NCBI GenBank assembly: GCA_001723855.1
Contig: MCBC01000070.1
Location: 1-14,021, forward strand
DNA from: Candidatus Altarchaeales archaeon WOR_SM1_86-2
GTDB taxonomy: Archaea; Altiarchaeota; Altiarchaeia; IMC4; MCBC01
Length of the DNA: 14,021 nucleotides
Reading direction: 5' to 3'
Shown: positions 5,909 to 12,284 of the stretch, piece after piece
Layout of the letters: every line of letters begins with the position of its first letter
Numbering within the stretch: the stretch's first letter is position 1
Notes under the pieces: model-generated
What the model was told of the DNA's origin: nothing
What the model saw: the letters and a program-made list of their open reading frames with translations, nothing else
Databases searched by the model: none
Made by a program: the position numbers and the translations under genes

Positions 5909-6226
5909 ATGGCTAGATATAAAAAGAAAAATAAGGGTGATGATGTGATAATCCGGGTAAGAGTACCAAGAAAGGGAGAGGTTCTTGGAGAGATCGAGCA
6001 GCTGTTGGGTGATAGAAGAATGAATGTAAGATGCAGCGACGGTCATACGAGATTGTGCAGAATCCCCGGCAAGCAGCGCAGGCGAATATTCCTGCATGAG
6101 GGGGATATAGTCCTGGTTGAGAAATGGGAGGTGCAGGAGAATGAGCGGGGCGATGTTTTAATGCGATATTACCCGCAGCAGGTGGATTGGTTGAGAAGGA
6201 GAAAATTTCTGGAAAATCTGGAATAG
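5909..6226 (+). CDS. eif1A: Translation initiation factor aIF1A
   Basis: The 105-residue protein is the archaeal homologue of eIF1A/IF1, which binds the ribosomal A site during initiation. It has the basic N-terminus (ARYKKKNKG), the OB-fold core opening with VPRKGEVLGEIEQLLGDRRM (19-38), NVRCSDGHTRLCRIPGKQRR (39-58), the strand EGDIVLVEKWEVQ, and the aIF1A-specific end RYYPQQVDWLRRR. The length is normal for the family. The ATG follows an AT-rich spacer with no Shine-Dalgarno. A perfect 12-bp hairpin starts immediately after the TAG, and an IS66-type element is inserted just beyond it, so the gene and its terminator are intact. Confidence 0.97.
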   Translation: MARYKKKNKGDDVIIRVRVPRKGEVLGEIEQLLGDRRMNVRCSDGHTRLCRIPGKQRRRIFLHEGDIVLVEKWEVQENERGDVLMRYYPQQVDWLRRRKFLENLE

Positions 6227-6253
6227 TTAAAAATTTACAAAGTAAATTTTTAA
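6227..6253 (+). terminator. Perfect hairpin terminator of aIF1A
   Basis: The 12-bp arms (TTAAAAATTTAC / GTAAATTTTTAA) enclose an AAA triloop, starting at the first base after the stop codon. It contains T-tracts in both orientations. The IS66 target duplication begins one base later (6255). Confidence 0.65.
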
Positions 6254-6368
6254 ATAATTTTAGTGATTACTCACCCTAACAAATCTTAAATAGTTGTCTT
6301 TAAAAATTACTTTTTTCCTGCAAAATCAAAAAGCTTTTTATATTTGTATCACTATATATAGTAATAAC

Positions 6369-6689
6369 ATGAAAAAGGTTGGATCAATCATAATCTACAG
6401 GCTAACCGAACTGAATCAGATAGAGCGAGATAAATTTTGTCGCAAACTTCTTGGAAGAATAGTCAAAACCCATAGAGGTAAGTACACGCATCATATAAAG
6501 GGTATCCTCGATACCGTTCCACATATTCATGTGGGGAGAGGAATTCTTATTGTTGAGAAGACAAACAAACAAATGTTATCTGATTTCTTTAGAGATCATG
6601 GAGTGAAGAATGTCTTTATACGCGATTTAATCTTAACAAAAAGCGATATTTGTAAACTAAAAAATGAAAAGCAAAGCGACACTGTCTAA
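6369..6689 (+). CDS. Small passenger protein of the IS66-type element, unknown function
   Basis: The 106-residue product runs from ATG 6369, which follows a TATA-like CTATATATAG (6351-6360). Upstream in-frame codons from 6294 look non-coding. It is a compact, basic, beta/alpha-looking protein: VGSIIIYRLTELNQIERDKF, then KLLGR.VKTHRGKYTHHIKG, VPHIHVGRGILIVEK and NVFIRDLILTKSD. It is not IS66 TnpB: the expected length is similar but the TnpB motifs are absent. I recall similar small archaeal hypothetical proteins but no assigned function. It overlaps the transposase start by 26 bp in another frame, so the two are coupled. It might regulate or assist transposition; that is inference from position only. 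Confidence 0.7.
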   Translation: MKKVGSIIIYRLTELNQIERDKFCRKLLGRIVKTHRGKYTHHIKGILDTVPHIHVGRGILIVEKTNKQMLSDFFRDHGVKNVFIRDLILTKSDICKLKNEKQSDTV

Positions 6690-8172
6690 AATACTAAGGG
6701 ATGTAACATCATTGGATCTGGAAAATATAGATTTTGATGACAAAGAAGCGGTTAAAAGCGTAATAATCTCACAGCATAATATCATTGAGTCACTGATAAA
6801 GATCATAGAGGAGAATATGGAGGTTATTCAAAAGCAAGGGGAGATTATTCAAGCCCTCCAAGATCAGCTGGCTAAAAACAGTAGAAATAGCAGCAAGCCC
6901 CCCTCCAGTGATGGACTCAAAAAGCCTCGCAGAACCAGTTTAAGAAAGTCTGGCACTAAAAAGAATGGCGGCCAAAAGGGACATAAGGGACACACGCTGG
7001 AGCCGGTCAAAAATCCCGATCATGTAAAAACACACGAAGTTGAACAGTGCAAGTACTGTAGGGTATCACTTAAGGATGAAAAAGTTATCGGTTACGAAAA
7101 ACGCCAGGAATTTGATACCCCTCTCATTAAAATTGAGGTAACTGAGCATCAGGTAGAAATCAAGAACTGTCATCGGTGCGGTATGGAAAACAAAGCTGAT
7201 TTTCCTCCAGGTGTGACACAGCTCGTGCAATACGGCTCCCGCATCAAGTCGTTGGCTGCTTATCTCAACAGCTATCAATTCATCCCTCTAGAGCGTACCT
7301 GTGAATTCTTTGAGGATATATTTGGCCATCGTCCTTCTGAAGCAATGGTTCTCCAAGCGAACGCTGTTTTAGCCGATCGTATAAAGCCAGCCGTTGATGC
7401 GATCAAACAACAGTTAATTGACTCTTCTGTGCTTAACAACGATGAAACTGGTTTGCGGGCGGAAGGTAAAGGTCACTGGTTACATGTTGCCAGTACCGAC
7501 ACCCTCACCTACTATGACGTCCATAAAAAGCGAGGAAAAGAAGCAATGGATGATATAGGTATATTATCTGAGTTTGAAGGAACATCGGTTCATGATCATT
7601 GGAAGCCCTACTTCAAATACGAAAACTGCCGGCATAGCCTTTGTAACGGCCATCACTTGAGGGAGCTCCAATTCATCCATGAACAATACCAACAAGGATG
7701 GGTGGTGAAAATGATAGATCTATTGATGGAGATTAAAAAGAAAGTGGATGAGACTTCTCTGTATAACGATCATCTCGATCCCCCAGTGATTAAGGAGTTT
7801 GAGGAAAGATATGACGAAACTATTGAAAGAGGATTAATGCATAATATTCCCCCTCCAGAGGAACACTTGCCTAAAAAGAAAAAGAGGGGCAGAGTTAAAC
7901 AAACACCTGCCAAAAACCTACTTGATCGCTTAAGTGAATACAAAGAAGAAACACTGAGGTTTATGCATGACTTTAGCGTGCCTTTCGACAATAATTTGGG
8001 AGAGAGGGATATCCGCATGATGAAAGTCAAACAGAAAATCTCTGGAGGATTCCGGACTTTTGAAGGGGCAAAAAAGTTTTGTTGCATTCGTAGCTATATA
8101 TCCCTAACTCCGTCAAATTTAAGTAATATGATCCAGTTTCCATTATGCAGTGAACAGAAAATGCATAAGTAG
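6664..8172 (+). CDS. tnp: IS66 family transposase, C-terminus replaced by MITE sequence
   Basis: The protein has an N-terminal coiled coil (about 31-75), the IS66 hallmark KNSRNSSKPPSSDG (71-84), a basic stretch, a CxxC...CxxC zinc finger (C129, C132, C169, C172) and a DDE catalytic core. By family pattern the acidic residues are Asp260 (NNDETGLR), Asp311 (VHDHWKPY) and Glu447 (NNLGERDIRMMKVKQK). Residues 481-502 are not transposase: they are read from a MITE inserted after SYIS, which shifts the frame and supplies a stop. The genuine 32-residue tail continues at 8259. The intact protein would be 512 residues. All catalytic residues precede the break, so some activity may survive, but the gene is formally disrupted. 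Confidence 0.93.
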   Translation: MKSKATLSKILRDVTSLDLENIDFDDKEAVKSVIISQHNIIESLIKIIEENMEVIQKQGEIIQALQDQLAKNSRNSSKPPSSDGLKKPRRTSLRKSGTKKNGGQKGHKGHTLEPVKNPDHVKTHEVEQCKYCRVSLKDEKVIGYEKRQEFDTPLIKIEVTEHQVEIKNCHRCGMENKADFPPGVTQLVQYGSRIKSLAAYLNSYQFIPLERTCEFFEDIFGHRPSEAMVLQANAVLADRIKPAVDAIKQQLIDSSVLNNDETGLRAEGKGHWLHVASTDTLTYYDVHKKRGKEAMDDIGILSEFEGTSVHDHWKPYFKYENCRHSLCNGHHLRELQFIHEQYQQGWVVKMIDLLMEIKKKVDETSLYNDHLDPPVIKEFEERYDETIERGLMHNIPPPEEHLPKKKKRGRVKQTPAKNLLDRLSEYKEETLRFMHDFSVPFDNNLGERDIRMMKVKQKISGGFRTFEGAKKFCCIRSYISLTPSNLSNMIQFPLCSEQKMHK

Positions 8173-8256
8173 ATATTACTTATTTAAGTAATAGGAATAG
8201 ATAAATTTCAAAAAGATTTGACCTATTACTTAAAACAGGCGGAGTTAGGGATATAT
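8096..8256. mobile_element. 149-bp MITE (8102-8250) with 6-bp target duplication inside the IS66 transposase
   Basis: The element begins CCCTAACTCCG and ends with the exact complement CGGAGTTAGGG; after a 6-base mismatch block the arms resume (TTAAGTAAT / ATTACTTAA). ATATAT flanks both sides (8096-8101 and 8251-8256). Deleting 155 bp joins SYIS to TARKNGRRVINVIQDALN in frame, recreating a normal IS66 C-terminus, which proves insertion. Inside, TTTAAGTAATAGG (8183-8195) pairs perfectly with CCTATTACTTAAA (8222-8234). It has no coding capacity. Because the flanks are alternating TA, a 2-bp TA duplication with longer inverted repeats (IS630/Tc1 style) fits equally well. Confidence 0.88.
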
Positions 8257-8258
8257 CC

Positions 8259-8357
8259 ACCGCACGAAAAAACGGGCGCAGGGTCATTAACGTAATTCAA
8301 GATGCTCTTAATGGAAATCCATTTATTCCTCAAACCACTCCAGTAAATTCTGCTTGA
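8259..8357 (+). pseudogene. Displaced C-terminal tail of the IS66 transposase
   Basis: The codons TARKNGRRVINVIQDALNGN followed by PFIPQTTPVNSA and TGA are the usual IS66 C-terminal end (STARKQG..v.dAl...L.G.PF-like). They have been cut from the main ORF by the MITE. There is no start codon or RBS, so they are not separately translated. The 70 bp after the stop, up to the right inverted repeat, hold nothing recognisable. Confidence 0.85.
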
Positions 8358-8452
8358 TTAGATTGATGACGAGTGCCTACAAAATTAGAAAATCAAATGG
8401 TTTTTTTATAGATCAATGTAATAAAAGATAGGGTGAGTAATCACTAATTTTA

Positions 8453-8565
8453 TTCTTAACAAGAAAGGAGATAAAACATTTTTATTTATGGAATGCAAAT
8501 AATAAAAGAAAATTTTATAATTCAATTTTGGAGAAAATGGAGAAAATAAAAAAGGAAATTAACCA
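8453..8565. other. Spacer between IS66 element and IS91-type gene
   Basis: An AT-rich spacer of 113 bp. It contains a GAAAGGAGAT purine stretch but no ORF, repeat or hairpin I can support. One terminus of the IS91-type element should lie here or nearby, but such elements lack inverted ends and target duplications, so I cannot place it. Confidence 0.4.
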
Positions 8566-9783
8566 CTACGCTCTACCGAAATCTCTGCCTATCCAATGCC
8601 AATCCTCTATTTTTGTCCCAAAAATATGATTAGGGGGAGGTTCTCCATAATCAACCCATGCTAATTGCATCTTACACCCACATCTTGGACAATCTGGAGC
8701 CCATTTTCCTGTCCATTTTGTTAATTTCTCTTGAGTTATACTTCCCAAGCACAGAGATCTTCTGATTAGTTGATTGAAGTGGTTCTTCTTGACTCTGTAA
8801 TACACGCCATAATATCTAACTGTCTTGAACTGAGTGTCAGGTATATGCCCGATAAGGGCACTTATGAACTCCTCAACACTCATAGTTACATAATGTCTTT
8901 TGATTACTTCTCCCTTCTCATTCTTCTCATCATAATAGAAGGTTACAGTTTTCCCATCATAGTTGGTAATTCTGCATTCTGCAACCGCTGGATGTCTTAT
9001 GTATCTTCCGATATATGCAGATAATTTCCTCTTGCTCTTTATGCTATCTTTTGCTCTAACATAGAATCCTTCTGGATAGTTCTTAAACAAAAAGTCGATT
9101 AATCGCCTATTTTCAGAGGTATCTGGAATAACTTCTTTGACCCTTGTCAGTATTTGATATTGCCATGCTTTCCGCAACATTTTATAGGGAAACTTATTAA
9201 CACTAACCCACGCACTATTTTCCTTAAAACCTCCTTCGGTAACCAATGCATGAATATGTGGATTAAATTTCATATCCTTTCCATAAGTATGGATTACAAC
9301 TACAACTCCTGGAGTTACTTCTCTTCCAAGCTTCCATTCCATCATATCTGATATTGCTGTTATAGCACAATCCATAAGAATCTTAAGAAGGCATTCTCTA
9401 TATTCCTTGAATATGGGTCTCAATTGTTCAGCTATCGTCATAACACAATGTCTATGTGGGACATCAAATGTATTCTTAGCGAGGTTCTCAGCCCATTTAT
9501 CTGCATACTTCTTCCCGCAATGCGTGCAAATCCTTGAATTACAACCAAAATGTATTATCTTGACCTCGCCACAATTGGGACATGCATAAACGAAATAACC
9601 TCTTGGGTTATTTTGACACTGAAGCATCTTCTCTATTTCCTTGATCTCTACTTCCCTGAGTTCATCTAAGTGTTTGTGCTTGTATACCTCCCAGTTGGAA
9701 TTATGAGTAAATATGTGGTTAATGGTAATCCTATTCTCTGTTTGTTGAGTATTTATATTTGGGAGGGTAATTAATTCTTGCAT
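8566..9783 (-). CDS. tnp: IS91-type HUH transposase (Y2 relaxase fold)
   Basis: The 405-residue protein is counted from ATG 9783; an in-frame TTG at 9810 gives 414 residues, and the residue numbers here use that longer form. It starts with a zinc-binding domain (C77, C80, C90, C95, C98). It then carries the HUH metal motif NPHIHALVTEGG (183-194, His185 and His187) and the two nucleophile tyrosines in YIGRY (Tyr266 and Tyr270), spaced Y-x3-Y as in IS91/IS801 enzymes. A second zinc knuckle (CPRCGC, 374-379) lies near the C-terminus. Such enzymes move single strands by rolling-circle transposition between ori and ter ends. I prefer ATG 9783 because a TATA box at about 9817-9824 would start transcription near 9795. 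The frame is intact and probably active. Element ends are not resolved. Confidence 0.9.
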   Translation of the reverse strand: MQELITLPNINTQQTENRITINHIFTHNSNWEVYKHKHLDELREVEIKEIEKMLQCQNNPRGYFVYACPNCGEVKIIHFGCNSRICTHCGKKYADKWAENLAKNTFDVPHRHCVMTIAEQLRPIFKEYRECLLKILMDCAITAISDMMEWKLGREVTPGVVVVIHTYGKDMKFNPHIHALVTEGGFKENSAWVSVNKFPYKMLRKAWQYQILTRVKEVIPDTSENRRLIDFLFKNYPEGFYVRAKDSIKSKRKLSAYIGRYIRHPAVAECRITNYDGKTVTFYYDEKNEKGEVIKRHYVTMSVEEFISALIGHIPDTQFKTVRYYGVYYRVKKNHFNQLIRRSLCLGSITQEKLTKWTGKWAPDCPRCGCKMQLAWVDYGEPPPNHIFGTKIEDWHWIGRDFGRA

Positions 9784-9812
9784 ATCTTGGGGTATACAAT
9801 TGATATGCAAGT

Positions 9813-9849
9813 ACCCCTATATAAATAGGGGTGCTTATTTTCATAAGCA
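9813..9849 (-). promoter_or_regulatory. Double hairpin with embedded TATA box upstream of the IS91-type gene
   Basis: Two stems lie back to back. ACCCCTAT / ATAGGGGT has a 4-base loop (9813-9832), and TGCTTAT / ATAAGCA has a TTTC loop (9832-9849), sharing one base. On the minus strand the first reads ACCCCTATTTATATAGGGGT, so the likely TATA box TTTATATA occupies its loop and inner stem. HUH transposases recognise hairpins, so this could be both promoter and an element end or autoregulatory site. Structure is visible; role is inferred. Confidence 0.55.
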
Positions 9850-9883
9850 GAGAAATCAGGAATATACTTTATAATACCTATCT

Positions 9884-9972
9884 TTCAAAGTTATTAAAAA
9901 ATGAGTGCTTCGCACTCTCTTTATTCTTGCCACCAATGTTATTTAATTAATTAAACTTCAAAGTTATTAAAA
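9884..9972. repeat. Direct repeat of the IS1634-type left end
   Basis: TTCAAAGTTATTAAAA occurs at 9884-9899, inside the left inverted end, and again 73 bp inward at 9957-9972, overlapping the transposase stop codon. It could be a second transposase-binding site. Confidence 0.6.
9903..9917 (-). terminator. Terminator of the IS1634-type transposase
   Basis: GAGTGC / GCACTC stem with a 3-base loop; on the minus strand it is followed by ATTTTTT, 50 bp after the transposase stop. A stem plus T-run in the right orientation fits a terminator. Confidence 0.5.
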
Positions 9973-11667
9973 GTTTACATTTTTTAAAACACTTTCAAGT
10001 TCAAAAGTTGAAAACAATCTCATTTGATCCAAGTCCATATCCTCATATTTAAGTTTTGGGTTTCCATCATTCTTTTTCACCACTGCAATCCTTATTTTTT
10101 CTAACCTATCAATGATTTTGGTTTCTGAAAGTGTCTCATTCTGTTTTCTTAATTTCCACATCATATACCTGTAAAACACTAATCCGGCAACACAGAGGAA
10201 TATATGGACTTTGATGTGATCATCATCGCTGAGATATATTGGCTTGATGCAAATAAATCTTGTGCTCTTCAACCACTTAAAATCCTTTTCCACGAAATCC
10301 TTTTGGTTGTATGTTTTAACAATTTTTTCCGAATCCCACTCGTGTTTATCGGTGAATATCGGGTTTTTGCCAAAAGTCGCGCGCAACTCTTTTTCACCAT
10401 CAGCGTCAACGCTGTATTCGAATACTTGCCTGCTGTCTTTTTCATAACCATCATACTTGAACGCGCCTTCATAATTTCTCACAACTTTTGAAGCATCAAT
10501 TAAAGCATTCTTTATGCTCTTTTTCCTTCCTTTGCCAACTCGCTCAACGGATTGTTTTATCTTTTCAAGCTCTTCAAGAATTTTTACCTTCTTCTTTTCA
10601 TAAGTGTTGCTTTGCTTTTTATAACTTCCTTCATTGTAGCTCATGACAATGGTATATTCATGCCCAAATACTTCTTTTGTTATCCTGTAACCCTTCACTT
10701 CATGCTTCTTTTTGTTGGTGTAAAGGTAATCATATTTGTCCAATGGAATGTCGTATAATTCAGGAACCTGATCTTTCCTTAGAGCACCAACGACATTCAT
10801 TTCAGAGTCCTTTACCATTCCAATATTCTCTTCAGAATTACAACCCTTATCCCAGACCGCAACAATGCCTTTACAGGGCACATTAATTTTATTCAGCCGA
10901 TCAACAATTTTCATAAAAATTTCGCCAAACACTTTTGAATCGTGCTTGTTCCCGGGATACGATTCATGAAGTATCGGGATGTTTTCATCACTCGTTGCTA
11001 TTCCTATGCCAATTATATTTTTATCATATCTTTTCTCTTTACTCTTGCCTTTTTTAGGTAGTTTCTCGCCATTCTCAATATAGGTAAAAACATTGCTCAT
11101 GTCAATATATAGTTTCGTTGGCACCAATCCCAACTCAACAAGTATTTTCCCAATATCATCCCCGATTTTTCGCATTACATCATCTGTGAGATATTCCATA
11201 TGGTTTGTAAAATTTTGGGTGTTCAGTTTGTGCGAAAACGACCATATCAAACTGAGAAAAGATTCATCAAACCAATCGGAAATTCCATTTTTGCTCACCG
11301 GTTCATCTGCTCTGCTGAGAATAACCAGCAACATATATTCACCAACGGTTAAACCCCCCATCTTCTTTTTAGATGTGTGTTTATTCACGATCTCAACAAA
11401 GTTTAATTCTTCTGCTATTTTCATTAATGCTGCGGTTCTGCCGTATTCATAACTTTTTAGTTTCAATGATGTGCAGTTTTCATGTTCATCATAAACTTTT
11501 TCGATTTTTTCTGCTGTACCGAGATATTTGCTCCACACCCTTTCAGACCTCCCATTTATCCACGCCTTCCTTGCTAATTGATAATATGTATTCCCATTAC
11601 TCTTCTTTTTCTCGACATAAGGTCGTATTTTCATGATATCCGCCATATCCATTTTTGATTTTGCCAT
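9967..11667 (-). CDS. tnp: IS1634 family transposase (IS4-type DDE)
   Basis: From ATG 11667 (MAKSKMD) the protein has 566 residues. The DDE triad is Asp189 (LYIDMSNVF), Asp273 (VAVWDKGCNSEEN) and Glu460. The last sits in an exact IS4-type Y-(2)-K-(3)-E-(6)-K signature: Tyr453, Lys456, Glu460, Lys467. HESYPGNKHDSKVF (234-247) and the long insertion before the C-terminal acidic residue are typical of IS1634 members. The frame extends to ATG 11733, adding MYKPYFSKSLPLIHLYINLI and two more residues. I rejected that start as an AT-rich leader lacking family resemblance, though an AT-rich stretch near 11741-11750 could be a TATA region serving either start. No internal damage is visible, so it is probably functional. 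Confidence 0.9.
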   Translation of the reverse strand: MAKSKMDMADIMKIRPYVEKKKSNGNTYYQLARKAWINGRSERVWSKYLGTAEKIEKVYDEHENCTSLKLKSYEYGRTAALMKIAEELNFVEIVNKHTSKKKMGGLTVGEYMLLVILSRADEPVSKNGISDWFDESFLSLIWSFSHKLNTQNFTNHMEYLTDDVMRKIGDDIGKILVELGLVPTKLYIDMSNVFTYIENGEKLPKKGKSKEKRYDKNIIGIGIATSDENIPILHESYPGNKHDSKVFGEIFMKIVDRLNKINVPCKGIVAVWDKGCNSEENIGMVKDSEMNVVGALRKDQVPELYDIPLDKYDYLYTNKKKHEVKGYRITKEVFGHEYTIVMSYNEGSYKKQSNTYEKKKVKILEELEKIKQSVERVGKGRKKSIKNALIDASKVVRNYEGAFKYDGYEKDSRQVFEYSVDADGEKELRATFGKNPIFTDKHEWDSEKIVKTYNQKDFVEKDFKWLKSTRFICIKPIYLSDDDHIKVHIFLCVAGLVFYRYMMWKLRKQNETLSETKIIDRLEKIRIAVVKKNDGNPKLKYEDMDLDQMRLFSTFELESVLKNVNF

Positions 11668-11865
11668 GTTATATATTAGATTTATATATAAATGAATTAG
11701 TGGCAAGGATTTAGAAAAATATGGTTTATACATAGCTATTTTAATTAAATTTTATTGGCGGCAAGAAAAATTGAAAAGTAAAATAGAGCAAATCAATATC
11801 CGCAAGAGGCATAGAAACAATTTATTAACTCAAAAATCTAATATCTTTGAAAGATAGGTAATACA

Positions 11866-12219
11866 ATGAAAAAGAAAATTTTCCGAGAATTTAACACCGA
11901 AGGTGTTAAATACAAACTGACTGCGATAGCAATTGTTGCGTTAATTGTTCTTGGCATTGGAGTTGCTTCGATTGTAATTAACCACCAGCCAAGTGAGGAT
12001 GCAAATGAATCGGTTAATGCCGTTGATCATAAAGAAAAACCAGATAAAGTTGGTTTTGGAGGGAAGGTTAGTGTTTATGTTCCTGGAAAGCATCATAAGG
12101 ATGAGAATGCGACTGAGAAGGTTGGGGAGAAGATAGAGGCGAAGGTTAATGTGAGCGCAATGAATGTGACGGATGCAGAGATAGGTGCGAAAGTTAATGC
12201 AACGAATGTAACGCAATAA
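11866..12219 (+). CDS. Small membrane-anchored, sequon-rich surface protein
   Basis: I do not recognise a named family. The 117-residue protein has a basic N-terminus (MKKKIFREF), one transmembrane segment (about 19-40, KLTAIAIVALIVLGIGVASI) and a polar, low-complexity exterior rich in Asn, Lys, Val and Glu. That part contains about six N-glycosylation sequons (NES, NAT, NVS, NVT, NAT, NVT) and a degenerate repeat of the form KVN.[ST].MNVT near the C-terminus. It is most likely an N-anchored surface protein. The IS1634-type element lies only 7 bp upstream; AGGTAA formed at the IS/target junction could act as a weak ribosome site. The native promoter is now about 2 kb away, so expression may depend on the IS. 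The RDD gene follows after 65 bp. Confidence 0.7.
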   Translation: MKKKIFREFNTEGVKYKLTAIAIVALIVLGIGVASIVINHQPSEDANESVNAVDHKEKPDKVGFGGKVSVYVPGKHHKDENATEKVGEKIEAKVNVSAMNVTDAEIGAKVNATNVTQ

Positions 12220-12284
12220 TAAAATAAGTGGATTTGGATGGAGATTAAACAAATGAAATTAAGTTTACGATAAAAACTACAAAA

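Larger units (their letters stand above)
6263..8444 (+). mobile_element. Complete IS66-type insertion sequence, interrupted by a MITE
   Basis: The ends are 16-bp perfect inverted repeats: GTGATTACTCACCCTA at 6263-6278 and its complement at 8429-8444. They are flanked by an 8-bp target duplication TAATTTTA (6255-6262 and 8445-8452), the duplication length known for IS66. The element spans 2182 bp and carries two overlapping ORFs, a passenger and the transposase. Removing the internal MITE and one copy of its 6-bp duplication gives 2027 bp. The perfect ends and duplication point to a recent insertion. TnpA/TnpB of classical IS66 are absent, as in ISBst12-like members. Confidence 0.88.
9877..11858 (-). 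mobile_element. Complete IS1634-type insertion sequence (1982 bp)
   Basis: The outer inverted ends match at 19 of 20 bases: CCTATCTTTCAAAGTTATTA at the left (9877-9896), and the same with one T-to-A change in the complement of the right end (11839-11858). They are flanked by a 5-bp target duplication TAATA (9872-9876 and 11859-11863), consistent with the IS4-superfamily IS1634 group. A second, subterminal inverted pair lies inside: TTCTTGCCACCAAT at 9924-9937 against the complement of 11754-11767 (one mismatch), followed by ATTTAATTAA on both sides. The single ORF is the transposase. The element sits 7 bp before the start codon of the gene at 11866. Confidence 0.87.

Noticed and set aside
6263..8130. 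Shared CCCTAAC in the IS66 end and the MITE end as evidence of common origin
   Set aside because: Only seven bases agree and the surrounding sequence and duplication sizes differ; it is likely chance.
11668..11733. Upstream start (ATG 11733) for the IS1634-type transposase
   Set aside because: The added 22 residues are translated AT-rich leader without family resemblance; a TATA-like stretch lies inside them.
9924..11767. The TTCTTGCC..CCAAT pair as the true ends of the IS1634-type element
   Set aside because: No target duplication fits these ends, whereas the outer CCTATCTTTCAAAG pair has a clean TAATA duplication and longer matching ends.
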